The notes under the pieces: model-generated
The model's input: only the letters and a program-made list of their open reading frames with translations
What the model was told of the DNA's origin: nothing
Database searches by the model: none
Shown: one piece after another, positions 21,940 to 32,154 of the stretch
How positions within the stretch are numbered: the stretch's first letter is position 1
Layout of the letters: each line of letters opens with the position of its first letter
Assembly: GCF_014648115.1 (NCBI RefSeq)
Contig: NZ_BMQM01000004.1
Span: 62,001-126,000, forward strand
Reading direction: 5' to 3'
Length of the DNA: 64,000 nt
Source: Deinococcus seoulensis
Lineage (GTDB): Bacteria; Deinococcota; Deinococci; Deinococcales; Deinococcaceae
Made by a program: the position numbers and the translations under genes

Positions 21940-22016
21940 GGGCGTGCGTCCCTGGCGGTGAATTGCGCGGATTCTCACTGTCCGGACCTGTCAGACGAAA
22001 AGCGGCCAGACGGACC

Positions 22017-22041
22017 AAACTTAGACGAGTTGTCTAAGTTT
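22017..22041. promoter_or_regulatory. Perfect palindrome upstream of trpBA, probable operator
   Basis: Arms AAACTTAGAC and GTCTAAGTTT are separated by 5 nt (GAGTT). The site ends 28 bp before the trpB -10 box, i.e. over the -35 region, as expected for a dimeric repressor. The cognate regulator is not in the window. A transcribed hairpin is less likely since the trpB start seems leaderless. Confidence 0.65.
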
Positions 22042-22069
22042 GCCAAACGGACGTTCGGAGCGGCAGTCC

Positions 22070-22075
22070 TACGCT
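22070..22075 (+). promoter_or_regulatory. Leaderless-type -10 element of trpB (TACGCT)
   Basis: TACGCT, 6 nt before the ATG at 22082. Confidence 0.6.
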
Positions 22076-22081
22076 GAACCC

Positions 22082-23388
<1,307 letters not shown>

Positions 23389-23392
<4 letters not shown>

Positions 23393-24219
23393 CCGCCCCC
23401 GCCCAGACCGGCGCCCAGCCGCAGGCCACCACGCCCGGCGCGGCCCGCATTCACGCGGCGTTCGCCCGCGCCGCGCAGGAAGGCCGCGCCGCGTTCATTC
23501 CCTTCATGACGGCCGGGTACCCCACCGCGTCCGCCTTCCCGGCCGTGGCGGACGCCCTGCTGACCCAGGCGGACCTGCTGGAAGTCGGCATTCCGTACAG
23601 CGACCCCCTCGGCGACGGTCCCACCATCCAGCGGGCCAGCGAGCAGGCTCTGGGCGGCGGCACCAGCACCCGCCACACCCTGCAACTCGTCAAGGACCTG
23701 CGCGCCCGTCACGACACGCCCATCGTGATCATGACCTACGTGAACCCCATCTACGCCGTCGGGCCGCGCGAATTCATGCGACTGGCGCAGGACGCTGGGG
23801 TGGACGGCCTGATCCTCCCGGACCTGCCGCCCGATCAGGACCTTGAAATCGCGGACCTCGCCGCCGAGCACGGCATCGCCGTGACGTTCCTGATCGCCCC
23901 CACCAGCACCCCCGAACGCGTGAAACTGGTCGCGGAGGCCTGCACGGGCTTCCTGTACGCCGTCAGCGTGACCGGCGTGACCGGCACCCGTGAAGGCGCG
24001 GCGCTGGGCGAGGTGCCCGCCATGCTGGCCCTGGCCCGCCAGTACGCCCGCGTGCCGGTCGCCGTGGGCTTCGGCGTGAAAGACGCCGAGACCGCCCATC
24101 AGGTCGCGCAGGTCGCAGACGGCGTGGTCGTGGGCAGCGCCTTCATCAACGCCGTGCAGCACGGACAGGACGTGGGCGCCCTGGCCGCCTCCATCGCCGA
24201 GGGTTGCCGCAAGGACTGA
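23389..24219 (+). CDS. trpA: Tryptophan synthase alpha chain
   Basis: A 276-residue TIM-barrel subunit that cleaves indole-3-glycerol phosphate to indole. Catalytic E65 and D76 lie in [19 protein letters not shown], spaced 11 apart as in E. coli (E49/D60). Phosphate-binding loops are seen at [14 protein letters not shown] and [24 protein letters not shown] inside trpB lies 8 nt upstream of the ATG. Only trpBA are here; the remaining trp genes are elsewhere. The TGA stop abuts the 135-bp repeat, sharing its last base with the element. Confidence 0.96.
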
Positions 24220-24353
24220 TACGGACTCCGATTGAATGGGCTGCCAAGACCTTTCAATCCGAGCGGAGCGAGTAGGAGAGAAGCGGGTTCCGGACGTGGA
24301 GTTGACAGATCGGTGGTGTTCCGATCTGTTAACGAAACAAACGGAATCCGTAT
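24219..24353 (+). repeat. 135-bp structured repeat, complete copy
   Basis: Termini ATACGGACTCCG and CGGAATCCGTAT; hairpin 1 arms ATTGAA and TTCAAT; hairpin 2 arms ACAGATCGG and CCGATCTGT. It exactly fills the gap between two convergent genes: the TGA of trpA ends on its first base and the TGA of the MFS gene (minus strand) begins at the other end. Confidence 0.9.
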
Positions 24354-25606
24354 CAGGCGGGGAGGGTGCGGGCGGCGCGGAGGTTGTTGCGGGCCATGAC
24401 ACCCCAGGCGATCAGGGTCAGGGCGGCGCACAGCACGAACACGCTGCGGTACCCGAAGGTCTGCGCGACCGCGCCGGACGTGACGCCGCTGAGCATCGCG
24501 CCGACGCTGCTGGTGTTCGCGAAGAGGGTGGTGGCGGCGCTGAAACGGCCGGGCATCAGCGTCTGGAAGTAGGTCATGCCCAGGCCCGCCAGGATCGCCA
24601 GGACGACCGCGCGCACGACCTGCGCGGCGATCAGCAGCGGCAGGCTGTTCGACAGGACGATCAGCGCGAAGTGCAGCACGAACAAGCCCATCCCGGCGGC
24701 GATCAGGGTGGGCACGCCGGGCAGGCGCCGCCACATGACCAGGGCCAGCATGACCGGGATTTCCAGCAGGGCGCACAGGCCCACCAGGAACCCGACCTCG
24801 CGGGCGTCGCCACCCAGGGTGTCGGTCACGAACAGCGGGAACATCGCCATGCCCATCTGCATGCTCATGCCGTACAGCACGAACGCGGCGGCTCCGAAGG
24901 CGATCACGCGGCGGTTGGCGCGGCGGGTCTGCGCGGCGGCCTGTTGCGCGCCGCGTTCCTGCTCGGCGGTGGTCTGGGCAGCGCCGGGGCTGGGCAGCGG
25001 GCGGCGGCCCGGCACGCGGATCAGTGGCAGGGCGGCCAGCGCGAAGCACGCGGCGGCGGCCAGGAACACGGCGCGGTAGTCGCTGTCGCCCAGCAGCAGG
25101 GCGCCCAGGCCGGGGCCGACCACCCACGACAGGCTGAACACGCTGCGCAGCACGGTCATGGCGCGGTCGGCGAGGTCTGCGGGGACGTCCCTCAGGCTGG
25201 CGCGCGCGAACGAGAACACCTGCGGGAACGCGGCGGCCCCCAGCGACAGCAGCAGCACCCCGATGACCAGCAGGCCCGCGAAGCTGGCCGTGACGCTGAT
25301 CAGGGCGTACGCGGCGGTCCCGGCGGCCAGGGTGGCCATCACGATGGGTTTGCGGTTGGGCAGGCGGTCGCTCCAGCGGGCCAGCAGCGTGGCGACCAGC
25401 ACGGCGGCCACGGCGTTCAGGGTCAGGAACACCCCGATCTGGAAGGGGCTCATGCCGACGCGGTTCACGGCGTACAGCGCCAGGTATGGCACGGCCAGTG
25501 ACAGCCCGAAGCCCAGCAGGAACACACTCAGGGCCAGTCCGGTGGCGTGCGGGAGCTTCAGCATGCTGCCCAGGCCTGCGGGGGTGGGGGGCGCGGCGAC
25601 CGTCAT
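24353..25606 (-). CDS. MFS transporter
   Basis: A 417-residue major facilitator with 12 predicted helices and a central cytoplasmic loop at about 195-225. Helix 2-3 loop reads WSDRLPNRKPIVMATLAAG, a variant of the MFS signature. The best fit is the sugar-efflux/SetA or general DHA1-like group (first helix GLALSVFLLGFGLSLAVPYLALY), but substrate is unknown. The start ATG overlaps the stop of a 15-codon leader ORF (ATGA), so translation is probably coupled to it. Its own stop abuts the 135-bp repeat. Divergent from pepF. Confidence 0.82.
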   Translation of the reverse strand: MTVAAPPTPAGLGSMLKLPHATGLALSVFLLGFGLSLAVPYLALYAVNRVGMSPFQIGVFLTLNAVAAVLVATLLARWSDRLPNRKPIVMATLAAGTAAYALISVTASFAGLLVIGVLLLSLGAAAFPQVFSFARASLRDVPADLADRAMTVLRSVFSLSWVVGPGLGALLLGDSDYRAVFLAAAACFALAALPLIRVPGRRPLPSPGAAQTTAEQERGAQQAAAQTRRANRRVIAFGAAAFVLYGMSMQMGMAMFPLFVTDTLGGDAREVGFLVGLCALLEIPVMLALVMWRRLPGVPTLIAAGMGLFVLHFALIVLSNSLPLLIAAQVVRAVVLAILAGLGMTYFQTLMPGRFSAATTLFANTSSVGAMLSGVTSGAVAQTFGYRSVFVLCAALTLIAWGVMARNNLRAARTLPA

Positions 25607-25650
25607 TCGGATGCTCGTTCTGGGTGGTCTGCGGGGGTCCGTCCGTTCAT
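25603..25650 (-). CDS. Leaderless 15-codon leader ORF coupled to the MFS gene
   Basis: ATG at 25650 is preceded by TACAGT at 7 nt, the leaderless pattern. The ORF encodes MNGRTPADHPERASE and its TGA overlaps the MFS start as ATGA. A short coupled leader ORF in front of an exporter is a known control layout (translational coupling or attenuation), but regulation here is inference. It may simply initiate translation for a gene lacking its own Shine-Dalgarno. Confidence 0.5.
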   Translation of the reverse strand: MNGRTPADHPERASE

Positions 25651-25657
25651 CCGGACC

Positions 25658-25663
25658 ACTGTA
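25658..25663 (-). promoter_or_regulatory. -10 element for leader ORF and MFS gene (TACAGT)
   Basis: Minus-strand TACAGT, 7 nt before the ATG at 25650. The divergent pepF -10 box is 36 bp away. Confidence 0.55.
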
Positions 25664-25698
25664 AGCCCGCCGCGCCGGGATGGACCGTGAGGAGGTGC

Positions 25699-25704
25699 TA
25701 GCCT
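25699..25704 (+). promoter_or_regulatory. Leaderless-type -10 element of pepF (TAGCCT)
   Basis: TAGCCT, 5 nt before the ATG at 25710. GGAGG at 25691-25695 is too far (14 nt) to be a good ribosome binding site. Confidence 0.5.
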
Positions 25705-25709
25705 CCGGC

Positions 25710-27521
25710 ATGACCCCTGAACCGATCAAGACGCTGCCCCGCCGTCAGGACGTTCCGCAGGAGCAGACCTGGGACATCGAGGCCCTGTACGCCACGCCCG
25801 ACGCCTGGGCTGCCGAGGGAGACGCCCTGAGCCGCGACATCGCCACGCTGTCTGCCCACGCCGGACAGCTGGGCACCCCGGACGGCCTGCTGGCCTACCT
25901 GTCGGCCGCCGACGACGTGGAACTGCGCCTGACCCGCTTCATGTCGTACGCCGGCATGACCGCCAGCGTGGACGGCCGGGACGCCGTGGCCGCCGCCCGC
26001 CGCGACCGCGCTGGGAACCTGGGCGCGCAGTACGGCAGCACGACTGCCTTCTACCGCCCGGAACTGCTGGCCCTGGACGAGGCGACCGTGCGCGGCTGGC
26101 TGGACACCCCGGCCTTCGCGGACCAGCGCGTGCGCCTGGAACGCATCCTGCGCGGCAAGCCGCACGTCCGCAGCGCCGAGGTCGAGGAACTGCTGGGCGC
26201 CGTGCAGGCCCCCTTCGCCTCCGAGCGGGGCATTCACCCGGCGCTGGCGAACATGGACCTGCGTTTCGGCACGGCGGGCGGCGAGACGGTCACGCAGGGG
26301 AACGTGGACCGCCTGACCTCCCACCCGGACCGCGAGGTGCGCCGCGAGGCCTGGGAAGGGTACGCCGACGCGCACCTCGCCGCGCGGCACTCGCAGGCCG
26401 CCATGTACGCCACGAACATCCGCCAGAGCGTCTTCCTGGCCCGCGCCCGCCGCTACCCGGACGCGATCACGGCGTCCCTGGCCCCCGACCGCATCCCCAC
26501 CGACGTGGTCACCACCCTGCTGGACACGTACCGCGCCAGCACCCCCATCTGGCACCGCTACTGGCGGGTGCGCCGCGACTGGCTGGGCCTGAACGAACTG
26601 CGCGAGTATGACGTGAAGGCCGCGCTGGTCCCCCCCCGCCACGTGGACTACGCGCAGGCCGTCACCTGGATCGGCGAGGGCATGGCCCCCCTGGGCGAGG
26701 CGTACGTGCAGGACATGCTCTCGGGCCTGACCACCGAACGCTGGGTGGACTACGCCGAGAACGACGGCAAACGCCAGGGCGCGTACAGCAACGGCGGCGG
26801 GCGCGTCAAACCGTTCATCTTCATGACCTGGAACGACACCATGAACAGCTACAGCACCCTGGCGCACGAGATCGGGCACTCCATGCACTCGCTGCTGTCC
26901 ATGCGTGAGCACCCGTACTCGGTGCCGCGCTACACGCTGTTCCACGCGGAAGTCGCCAGCAACTTCAATCAGGCGATGGTGCGCGCCCACCTGCTGAAAC
27001 AGGCCCGCCAGAGCGGCGACACCGAGTTCGAGGTGCAGATCATCGAGGAAGCCCTCTCGAACTTCCACCGGTACTTCTTTATCATGCCGACCCTGGCCGC
27101 CTTCGAACTCGAAGCGTACCGCCGGATCGAGGCGGGCGGCACCCTGAGCGCCCCGGACCTGAACACCCTGACCGCCGACCTGCTCGCCCAGGGCTACGGC
27201 GACGGCGTGACCATGGACCGCGAACGCAGCGGCATCCTGTGGGCGCAGTTCAGCACGCACCTGTACGCCAACTTCTACGCGTACCAGTACGCGACCGGCA
27301 TCAGCGCCGCGCACCAGCTTCTGGAGACCTTCGCAGGCGACCCGGACGCCGCCCGTGAGAACTACCTGCGCTTCCTGCGCTCCGGCGGCCGCCTGGACCC
27401 CATCGACGCGCTGCGTGAGGCGGGCGTGGACATGCTGAGCCCCGCGCCCGTCCAGGCCACCTTCCGCACCCTGGAAGGCTACGTGGCCCGCCTGGAAGAA
27501 CTGCTCGCGCAGCGCCGCTGA
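25710..27521 (+). CDS. pepF: Oligoendopeptidase F (M3 metallopeptidase)
   Basis: A 603-residue cytosolic zinc peptidase that cleaves oligopeptides. The M3 active site is [15 protein letters not shown] with HEIGH at about 386-390; the third ligand Glu lies in [12 protein letters not shown] about 28 residues later. The substrate-binding YEE-type C-terminal helix region is seen as [18 protein letters not shown] near 530. N-terminal helical lobe (30-200) contains [13 protein letters not shown], typical of PepF. Length matches the family (about 600). Leaderless-type start; its TGA abuts a copy of the 135-bp repeat. Confidence 0.94.
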   Translation: MTPEPIKTLPRRQDVPQEQTWDIEALYATPDAWAAEGDALSRDIATLSAHAGQLGTPDGLLAYLSAADDVELRLTRFMSYAGMTASVDGRDAVAAARRDRAGNLGAQYGSTTAFYRPELLALDEATVRGWLDTPAFADQRVRLERILRGKPHVRSAEVEELLGAVQAPFASERGIHPALANMDLRFGTAGGETVTQGNVDRLTSHPDREVRREAWEGYADAHLAARHSQAAMYATNIRQSVFLARARRYPDAITASLAPDRIPTDVVTTLLDTYRASTPIWHRYWRVRRDWLGLNELREYDVKAALVPPRHVDYAQAVTWIGEGMAPLGEAYVQDMLSGLTTERWVDYAENDGKRQGAYSNGGGRVKPFIFMTWNDTMNSYSTLAHEIGHSMHSLLSMREHPYSVPRYTLFHAEVASNFNQAMVRAHLLKQARQSGDTEFEVQIIEEALSNFHRYFFIMPTLAAFELEAYRRIEAGGTLSAPDLNTLTADLLAQGYGDGVTMDRERSGILWAQFSTHLYANFYAYQYATGISAAHQLLETFAGDPDAARENYLRFLRSGGRLDPIDALREAGVDMLSPAPVQATFRTLEGYVARLEELLAQRR

Positions 27522-27655
27522 CACGGACTCCGATTAAATGGGCTGCAAAGCCCGTTCCATCCGAGCGGAGCGAGTAGGAGTCGGGCGGGTTCCGGACGTG
27601 GAGTGGGCAGATCGGTGATGTTCCGATCTGTCAACGAAATAAACGGCAGTCCGTA
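27521..27655 (+). repeat. 135-bp structured repeat, complete copy
   Basis: Terminus ACACGGACTCCG starts on the last base of the pepF stop. Hairpin 2 arms CAGATCGG and CCGATCTG match the 24219 copy; hairpin 1 is partly decayed. The right end carries a small insertion (CGGCAGTCCGTAT). Confidence 0.85.
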
Positions 27656-27708
27656 TGACACCGGCGCCGGACTACGCGGACCCTGCTTCTGCTGATCGGG
27701 GTCCGCCG

Positions 27709-28080
27709 TCAGTCGGGCTGGTTGACGGGGCGGGCGCGGTCCAGCCAGCCGTGGTCGCGCAGGAACGCCCGGAAGTGGGTCAGCAGGGCGTCCGCCCGGG
27801 TGTGCTCGGTGGGGGGCAGGCTGCGTTTCCAGGCCTCGCCGGTCAGGCGGGTGTAGGCCAGCAGTGGCGCGTCCGTGCCCAGGAATGCGTCCAGGGAGGT
27901 CAGCAGCGCGGCCTCCGGTGCGGGTCGGTCCAGCGCGGCGAGGTACTGCCGGGCGGCGGCGTTCAGGCGCAGCGGGGCCGTGCCGGGCGGGGTGGGCGCC
28001 GTGTCCGTGTGCGGTGCGGCGCGGTCGGTGTCGGTGCGGGCGCCGGGCTGCGGCGCCTGCGTTCCGGGGGTCGTGATCAT
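27709..28080 (-). CDS. Hypothetical protein
   Basis: A 123-residue protein. Residues 1-38 are Pro/Thr-rich and probably disordered; residues 39-120 form a helical domain (LNAAARQYLAALDR, LLTHFRAFLRDHGWLDRA) that I do not recognise. GACACT lies 7 nt before the ATG, one mismatch from the leaderless -10 consensus. It lies alone between two copies of the 135-bp repeat. Function unknown. Confidence 0.6.
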   Translation of the reverse strand: MITTPGTQAPQPGARTDTDRAAPHTDTAPTPPGTAPLRLNAAARQYLAALDRPAPEAALLTSLDAFLGTDAPLLAYTRLTGEAWKRSLPPTEHTRADALLTHFRAFLRDHGWLDRARPVNQPD

Positions 28081-28087
28081 GCGCCGC

Positions 28088-28093
28088 AGTGTC
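28088..28093 (-). promoter_or_regulatory. Leaderless-type -10 element (GACACT)
   Basis: Minus-strand GACACT, 7 nt before the ATG at 28080. Confidence 0.4.
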
Positions 28094-28140
28094 GCTCCGG
28101 TTGGTCACGCCCGGTTCAGGGGCGCGTCAGCTGCCGGTCA

Positions 28141-28206
28141 TGTGGATTCCGGTGGAGAGAAACGGACTCCGATGAAACGGGCTGCAAAGGCCATTCAATC
28201 CGGGCG
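28141..28206 (+). repeat. 135-bp repeat, rearranged 5' fragment
   Basis: Two successive element ends (TGTGGATTCCGGTGGA, then ACGGACTCCGATGAAACGG) followed by CTGCAAAGGCCATTCAATCCG; the remainder is missing. Looks like one truncated copy inserted in or recombined with another. Confidence 0.7.
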
Positions 28207-28254
28207 GGCGGATCCCCCCCCGGTGGGTGCAGTGAAAGGGGCATGACCGGGGAA

Positions 28255-28284
28255 TTGTATTGACCAATTTGATGAACATAGAAT
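28255..28284 (+). promoter_or_regulatory. Candidate promoter of spoVS
   Basis: TTGTAT (28255-28260), 18-bp spacer, TAGAAT (28279-28284). An overlapping TTGACC at 28260 has too short a spacer (13 bp). The AT-rich context is unusual for the window and leaves a leader of about 30 nt with a Shine-Dalgarno. Confidence 0.5.
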
Positions 28285-28320
28285 GAACGGGCTTTGAGCT
28301 TCAGAGAGGAGAGTCCCATC

Positions 28321-28596
28321 TTGGAAACCCTGCGTGTATCCGGCACTTCACGCCCCAACGCCATCGCTGGTGCCATCGCTGCGCTGCTGCGCTCGCAGGG
28401 GCAGGTGGAGATGCAGGCCATCGGCCCGGCCGCCGTGAACCAGGCAGTCAAGGCCCTGGCCATCGCCCGAGGTTACCTGACCGGTGACCTGCTCGATCTG
28501 GTCGCACAGCCAGAATTCGTGAAACTCGAAACTCCCCAGGAGGAACGCACCGCCGTGAAGTTCTCGGTGCGCGCCATTCCTGCCGCCCCGGCCTGA
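28321..28596 (+). CDS. spoVS: SpoVS-family protein
   Basis: A 91-residue protein matching stage V sporulation protein S (Alba-like fold): METLRVSGTSRPNAIAGAIA corresponds to the conserved SpoVS N-terminus, followed by VEMQAIGPAAVNQAVKALAIARGYL. In non-sporulating deinococci its role is unknown; an Alba-like nucleic-acid-binding role is inferred from the fold. The start is TTG (28321), supported by AGGAGA about 9 nt upstream and by the homologous N-terminus. C-terminal PEFVKLETPQEERTAVKFSVRA replaces the usual Bacillus ending. Confidence 0.88.
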   Translation: METLRVSGTSRPNAIAGAIAALLRSQGQVEMQAIGPAAVNQAVKALAIARGYLTGDLLDLVAQPEFVKLETPQEERTAVKFSVRAIPAAPA

Positions 28597-28759
28597 ACCT
28601 GCACGGCCCGCAGGCCCGGTGTTCCTGCCGGGCGCGTTCCATGCTGCGTGCAGGGCCGCCCGGCGGCCGGGGCACCACCGTTCCGTGCGCAGACCCTGAA
28701 TGCCGTCTCATAAAATCTGAGTGCATGTCGCTTAGATTGAGGGCAGGAGGAAGCGCCCC

Positions 28760-29443
28760 ATGGAATTCTTAGGCCCCTACACCCCCCTGATCCTGCTGGT
28801 GTTCGTCGCGTCCATGCTGATCCAGGGTTACCTGACCCGCACGTACAGCCGCTGGAGTCAGGTTCGCAACCCCCGCAACCTGACCGGCGCGGACGTCGCC
28901 CGCCTGATGCTGGACGCCAACGGCCTGCACCACGTCCCCGTGAACGCCGTTCCCGGCAACCTCAGCGACCACTACGACCCCATCCGCAAGACCGTGAACC
29001 TCAGCGAGGGCGTGTACGGCGTGCCCAGCGTCAGCGCCATGGCCGTCGCCGCGCACGAGGTCGGGCACGCCATTCAGGACAAGGTCCGCATGCCCGCCCT
29101 GCTGCTCCGCGGCCGCCTCGCCGTCCCGCTGAGCCTTGGCATGAACCTCGCCCCGTGGCTGCTGATGGCCGGGATCTTCCTGCAACTCACCGGCCTGATC
29201 TGGGTCGGCGTGATCCTGTTCGGCGCGGCCCTGCTGTTTCACCTGATCACGCTGCCCGTCGAATTCGACGCCAGCCGCCGCGCCCTGGCGTACCTGCAGG
29301 CGGGCAACCTGACCGGCAGCGCCGAAGGGCAGAAGGGCGCCCAGGCCGTCCTGACCGCCGCCGCCCTGACCTACGTCGCCGGGTTCGCCATGGCCCTCGC
29401 GCAGTTCCTGAACGTGCTCGGGCTGGCCCGCAACCGCAGCTGA
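28760..29443 (+). CDS. YugP-like neutral zinc metallopeptidase
   Basis: A 227-residue membrane peptidase of the Zn_peptidase_2/YugP family (DUF232). An N-terminal helix (about 5-24) is followed by the conserved GADVARLMLDANGLHHVPV and HYDPIRKTVNLSEGVY segments and the zinc motif AVAAHEVGHAIQD (HEVGH at 99-103). Two further helices occupy about 125-172, then FDASRRAL and a C-terminal helix (200-220). Active site faces the cytoplasm or membrane; substrate unknown. AGGAGGAA lies 8 nt before the ATG. Followed by a strong terminator. Confidence 0.9.
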   Translation: MEFLGPYTPLILLVFVASMLIQGYLTRTYSRWSQVRNPRNLTGADVARLMLDANGLHHVPVNAVPGNLSDHYDPIRKTVNLSEGVYGVPSVSAMAVAAHEVGHAIQDKVRMPALLLRGRLAVPLSLGMNLAPWLLMAGIFLQLTGLIWVGVILFGAALLFHLITLPVEFDASRRALAYLQAGNLTGSAEGQKGAQAVLTAAALTYVAGFAMALAQFLNVLGLARNRS

Positions 29444-29460
29444 CCACCCTCCCCACACAC

Positions 29461-29501
29461 AGACAGCCCCCGACCTCTGGTGTCGGGGGCTGTCTGCTGT
29501 T
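29461..29501 (+). terminator. Rho-independent terminator
   Basis: A 14-bp perfect stem (AGACAGCCCCCGAC with GTCGGGGGCTGTCT) ending in GCTGTTT, 17 nt after the stop at 29443. It could also serve the convergent gene at 29523. Confidence 0.85.
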
Positions 29502-29522
29502 TGACCTCCTAGAAGGCCAGAA

Positions 29523-29843
29523 TCAGACGTTGAAGCCGAACATCCGCATCTGGCGTTTGCCGTCGTCGGTCATCTTGTCCGGACCCCATGGCGGCGTCCA
29601 CACGAACTCCACGTTCACCTCGGTCACGCCGTCCAGGCGGCTGACGGCCATCTCGGCGTCCGCGCGGATCAGGTCCTGCACGGGGCAACCGACGCTGGTC
29701 AGGGTCATGGTGATGTCGATCAGGCCGCTCTCGGCGATGTCCACGCCGTAGATCAGGCCCAGGTCCACCACGTTCACCGGGATTTCCGGGTCCTTGACGA
29801 CCTTCAGGGCTTCGAGAACCTGCGCCTCGGTGGGCAGCGTCAC
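29523..29843 (-). CDS. MIP18/SufT-like metal-sulfur cluster assembly factor
   Basis: A 106-residue DUF59 protein. VVKDPEIPVNVVDLGLIYGVDI near 14 and TSVGCPVQDLIRADAE with the conserved Cys near 55 are family hallmarks, and FVWTPPWGPDKMTDDGKRQM matches the SufT/PaaD-like C-terminus. These proteins help mature Fe-S proteins. The GTG start overlaps the stop of the upstream rhodanese gene (GTGA), so the two are coupled; a sulfur-handling module is a reasonable inference. Confidence 0.88.
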   Translation of the reverse strand: MTLPTEAQVLEALKVVKDPEIPVNVVDLGLIYGVDIAESGLIDITMTLTSVGCPVQDLIRADAEMAVSRLDGVTEVNVEFVWTPPWGPDKMTDDGKRQMRMFGFNV

Positions 29844-30163
29844 TGGCTGGCCTCCGGGCCGGTCGCGGTGGGCAGACCGTCGTTCGCCCAGGCCATGGTG
29901 CCCCCGGCGAGGTTCACGACCTGCGAGTACCCCTGCGCTTTCAGGTACTCTCCGGCGCGGGCGCTGCGGGCGCCGCTGCGGCAGATCATGACCAGTTCGC
30001 GGTCTTTCGGGAGTTCCGCGAACCGCGACTCGAACTCGCTGAGGGGAATCAGCGTGGCGCCCTCGGCGTGCACTTCCTCGAACTCGTTCGGCTCGCGAAC
30101 GTCCACCAGCAGCGCCCCGGCCTGCACGCGGCGCTGCCCTTCCTGCGGAGAGATGTCTTCCAT
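29840..30163 (-). CDS. Rhodanese-like sulfurtransferase
   Basis: A 107-residue single rhodanese domain. LLVDVREPNEFEEVHAEGA is the CDC25-type N-terminal half, and the active-site loop reads VMICRSGARSARAGEYL with catalytic Cys near 60. C-terminal VVNLAGGTMAWANDGLP is canonical. Sulfur carrier role inferred; upstream and coupled to the SufT-like gene. The ATG follows TATGCT by 7 nt; an upstream extension of the frame is not supported. Confidence 0.88.
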   Translation of the reverse strand: MEDISPQEGQRRVQAGALLVDVREPNEFEEVHAEGATLIPLSEFESRFAELPKDRELVMICRSGARSARAGEYLKAQGYSQVVNLAGGTMAWANDGLPTATGPEASQ

Positions 30164-30170
30164 GCGGGCC

Positions 30171-30176
30171 AGCATA
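30171..30176 (-). promoter_or_regulatory. Leaderless-type -10 element (TATGCT)
   Basis: Minus-strand TATGCT, 7 nt before the ATG at 30163. Confidence 0.6.
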
Positions 30177-30232
30177 GCCGAGTGCGGGGCTGTGAATGTG
30201 CCCGCCACCCCCGAGCCCGTCCCGCGCGCCCC

Positions 30233-30238
30233 TATGCT
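30233..30238 (+). promoter_or_regulatory. Leaderless-type -10 element (TATGCT)
   Basis: TATGCT, 6 nt before the ATG at 30245. Same hexamer as the divergent rhodanese gene 57 bp away. Confidence 0.6.
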
Positions 30239-30244
30239 GCGGGC

Positions 30245-30556
30245 ATGACCCCGCCCGCCCCACCGCCCGCCCCCCCGCCCGATGGCGTGACCCTGATCGA
30301 CCTGCGCCCCGAGGCGTTGCGTTCCCCGCCCCTCGCGGACCTGACCGGCCGCCCCGTGCGCGTGGTCAGCCTGGACGAGATCGAGAACGGCGCGCACGGC
30401 CTGACCCGCGACCTGGGGCCGCTGCTGGTCGTGTGCGAGCGGGGCGTGCGCAGCTCCCTGGCCGCCCGTTACCTGAACGCCGACGGTCTGGACGCCCGCG
30501 CCTATCCCGGCGGCGTCCCGGCGCTGCTGGCGGCGTTATCTCCCTCCGGTTCCTGA
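30245..30556 (+). CDS. Second, divergent rhodanese-like protein
   Basis: A 103-residue shortened rhodanese-like domain. After a Pro-rich start (PPAPPPAPPPDG) come GVTLIDLRPEALRS and the loop LLVVCERGVRSSLAARYL with Cys near 63 in a CxxGxRS pattern, then ARAYPGGVPALLAAL. It is divergently transcribed from the other rhodanese gene with an 80-bp shared upstream region. Catalysis is plausible since the Cys loop is intact. Confidence 0.75.
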   Translation: MTPPAPPPAPPPDGVTLIDLRPEALRSPPLADLTGRPVRVVSLDEIENGAHGLTRDLGPLLVVCERGVRSSLAARYLNADGLDARAYPGGVPALLAALSPSGS

Positions 30557-30600
30557 CGGCCGGGCGGGACGCGGGCGGCGCGTCTCACGGTCCGCGCGGC

Positions 30601-30606
30601 TAGACT
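30601..30606 (+). promoter_or_regulatory. Leaderless-type -10 element (TAGACT)
   Basis: TAGACT, 7 nt before the ATG at 30614. Confidence 0.6.
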
Positions 30607-30613
30607 GCTTGCC

Positions 30614-32074
<1,461 letters not shown>

Positions 32075-32100
32075 GCCTTTCGTGGGATAGATCCTGCATG

Positions 32101-32132
32101 GGGGCCGGGGTGGCAGGACACACCCCGGCCCC
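32101..32132. terminator. Hairpin between convergent aminotransferase genes
   Basis: A 12-bp perfect stem, GGGGCCGGGGTG with CACCCCGGCCCC, centred between the two stop codons. No U tract on either side. Confidence 0.55.
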
Positions 32133-32154
32133 CGGCAGTCGTGCAGGTGCCGCT

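Noticed and set aside
27655..28263. Plus-strand open frame starting at the end of a 135-bp repeat
   Set aside because: Its ATG arises from the repeat end, but the product is Gly/Arg/Val-rich shadow opposite the 27709-28080 gene and runs through another repeat fragment.
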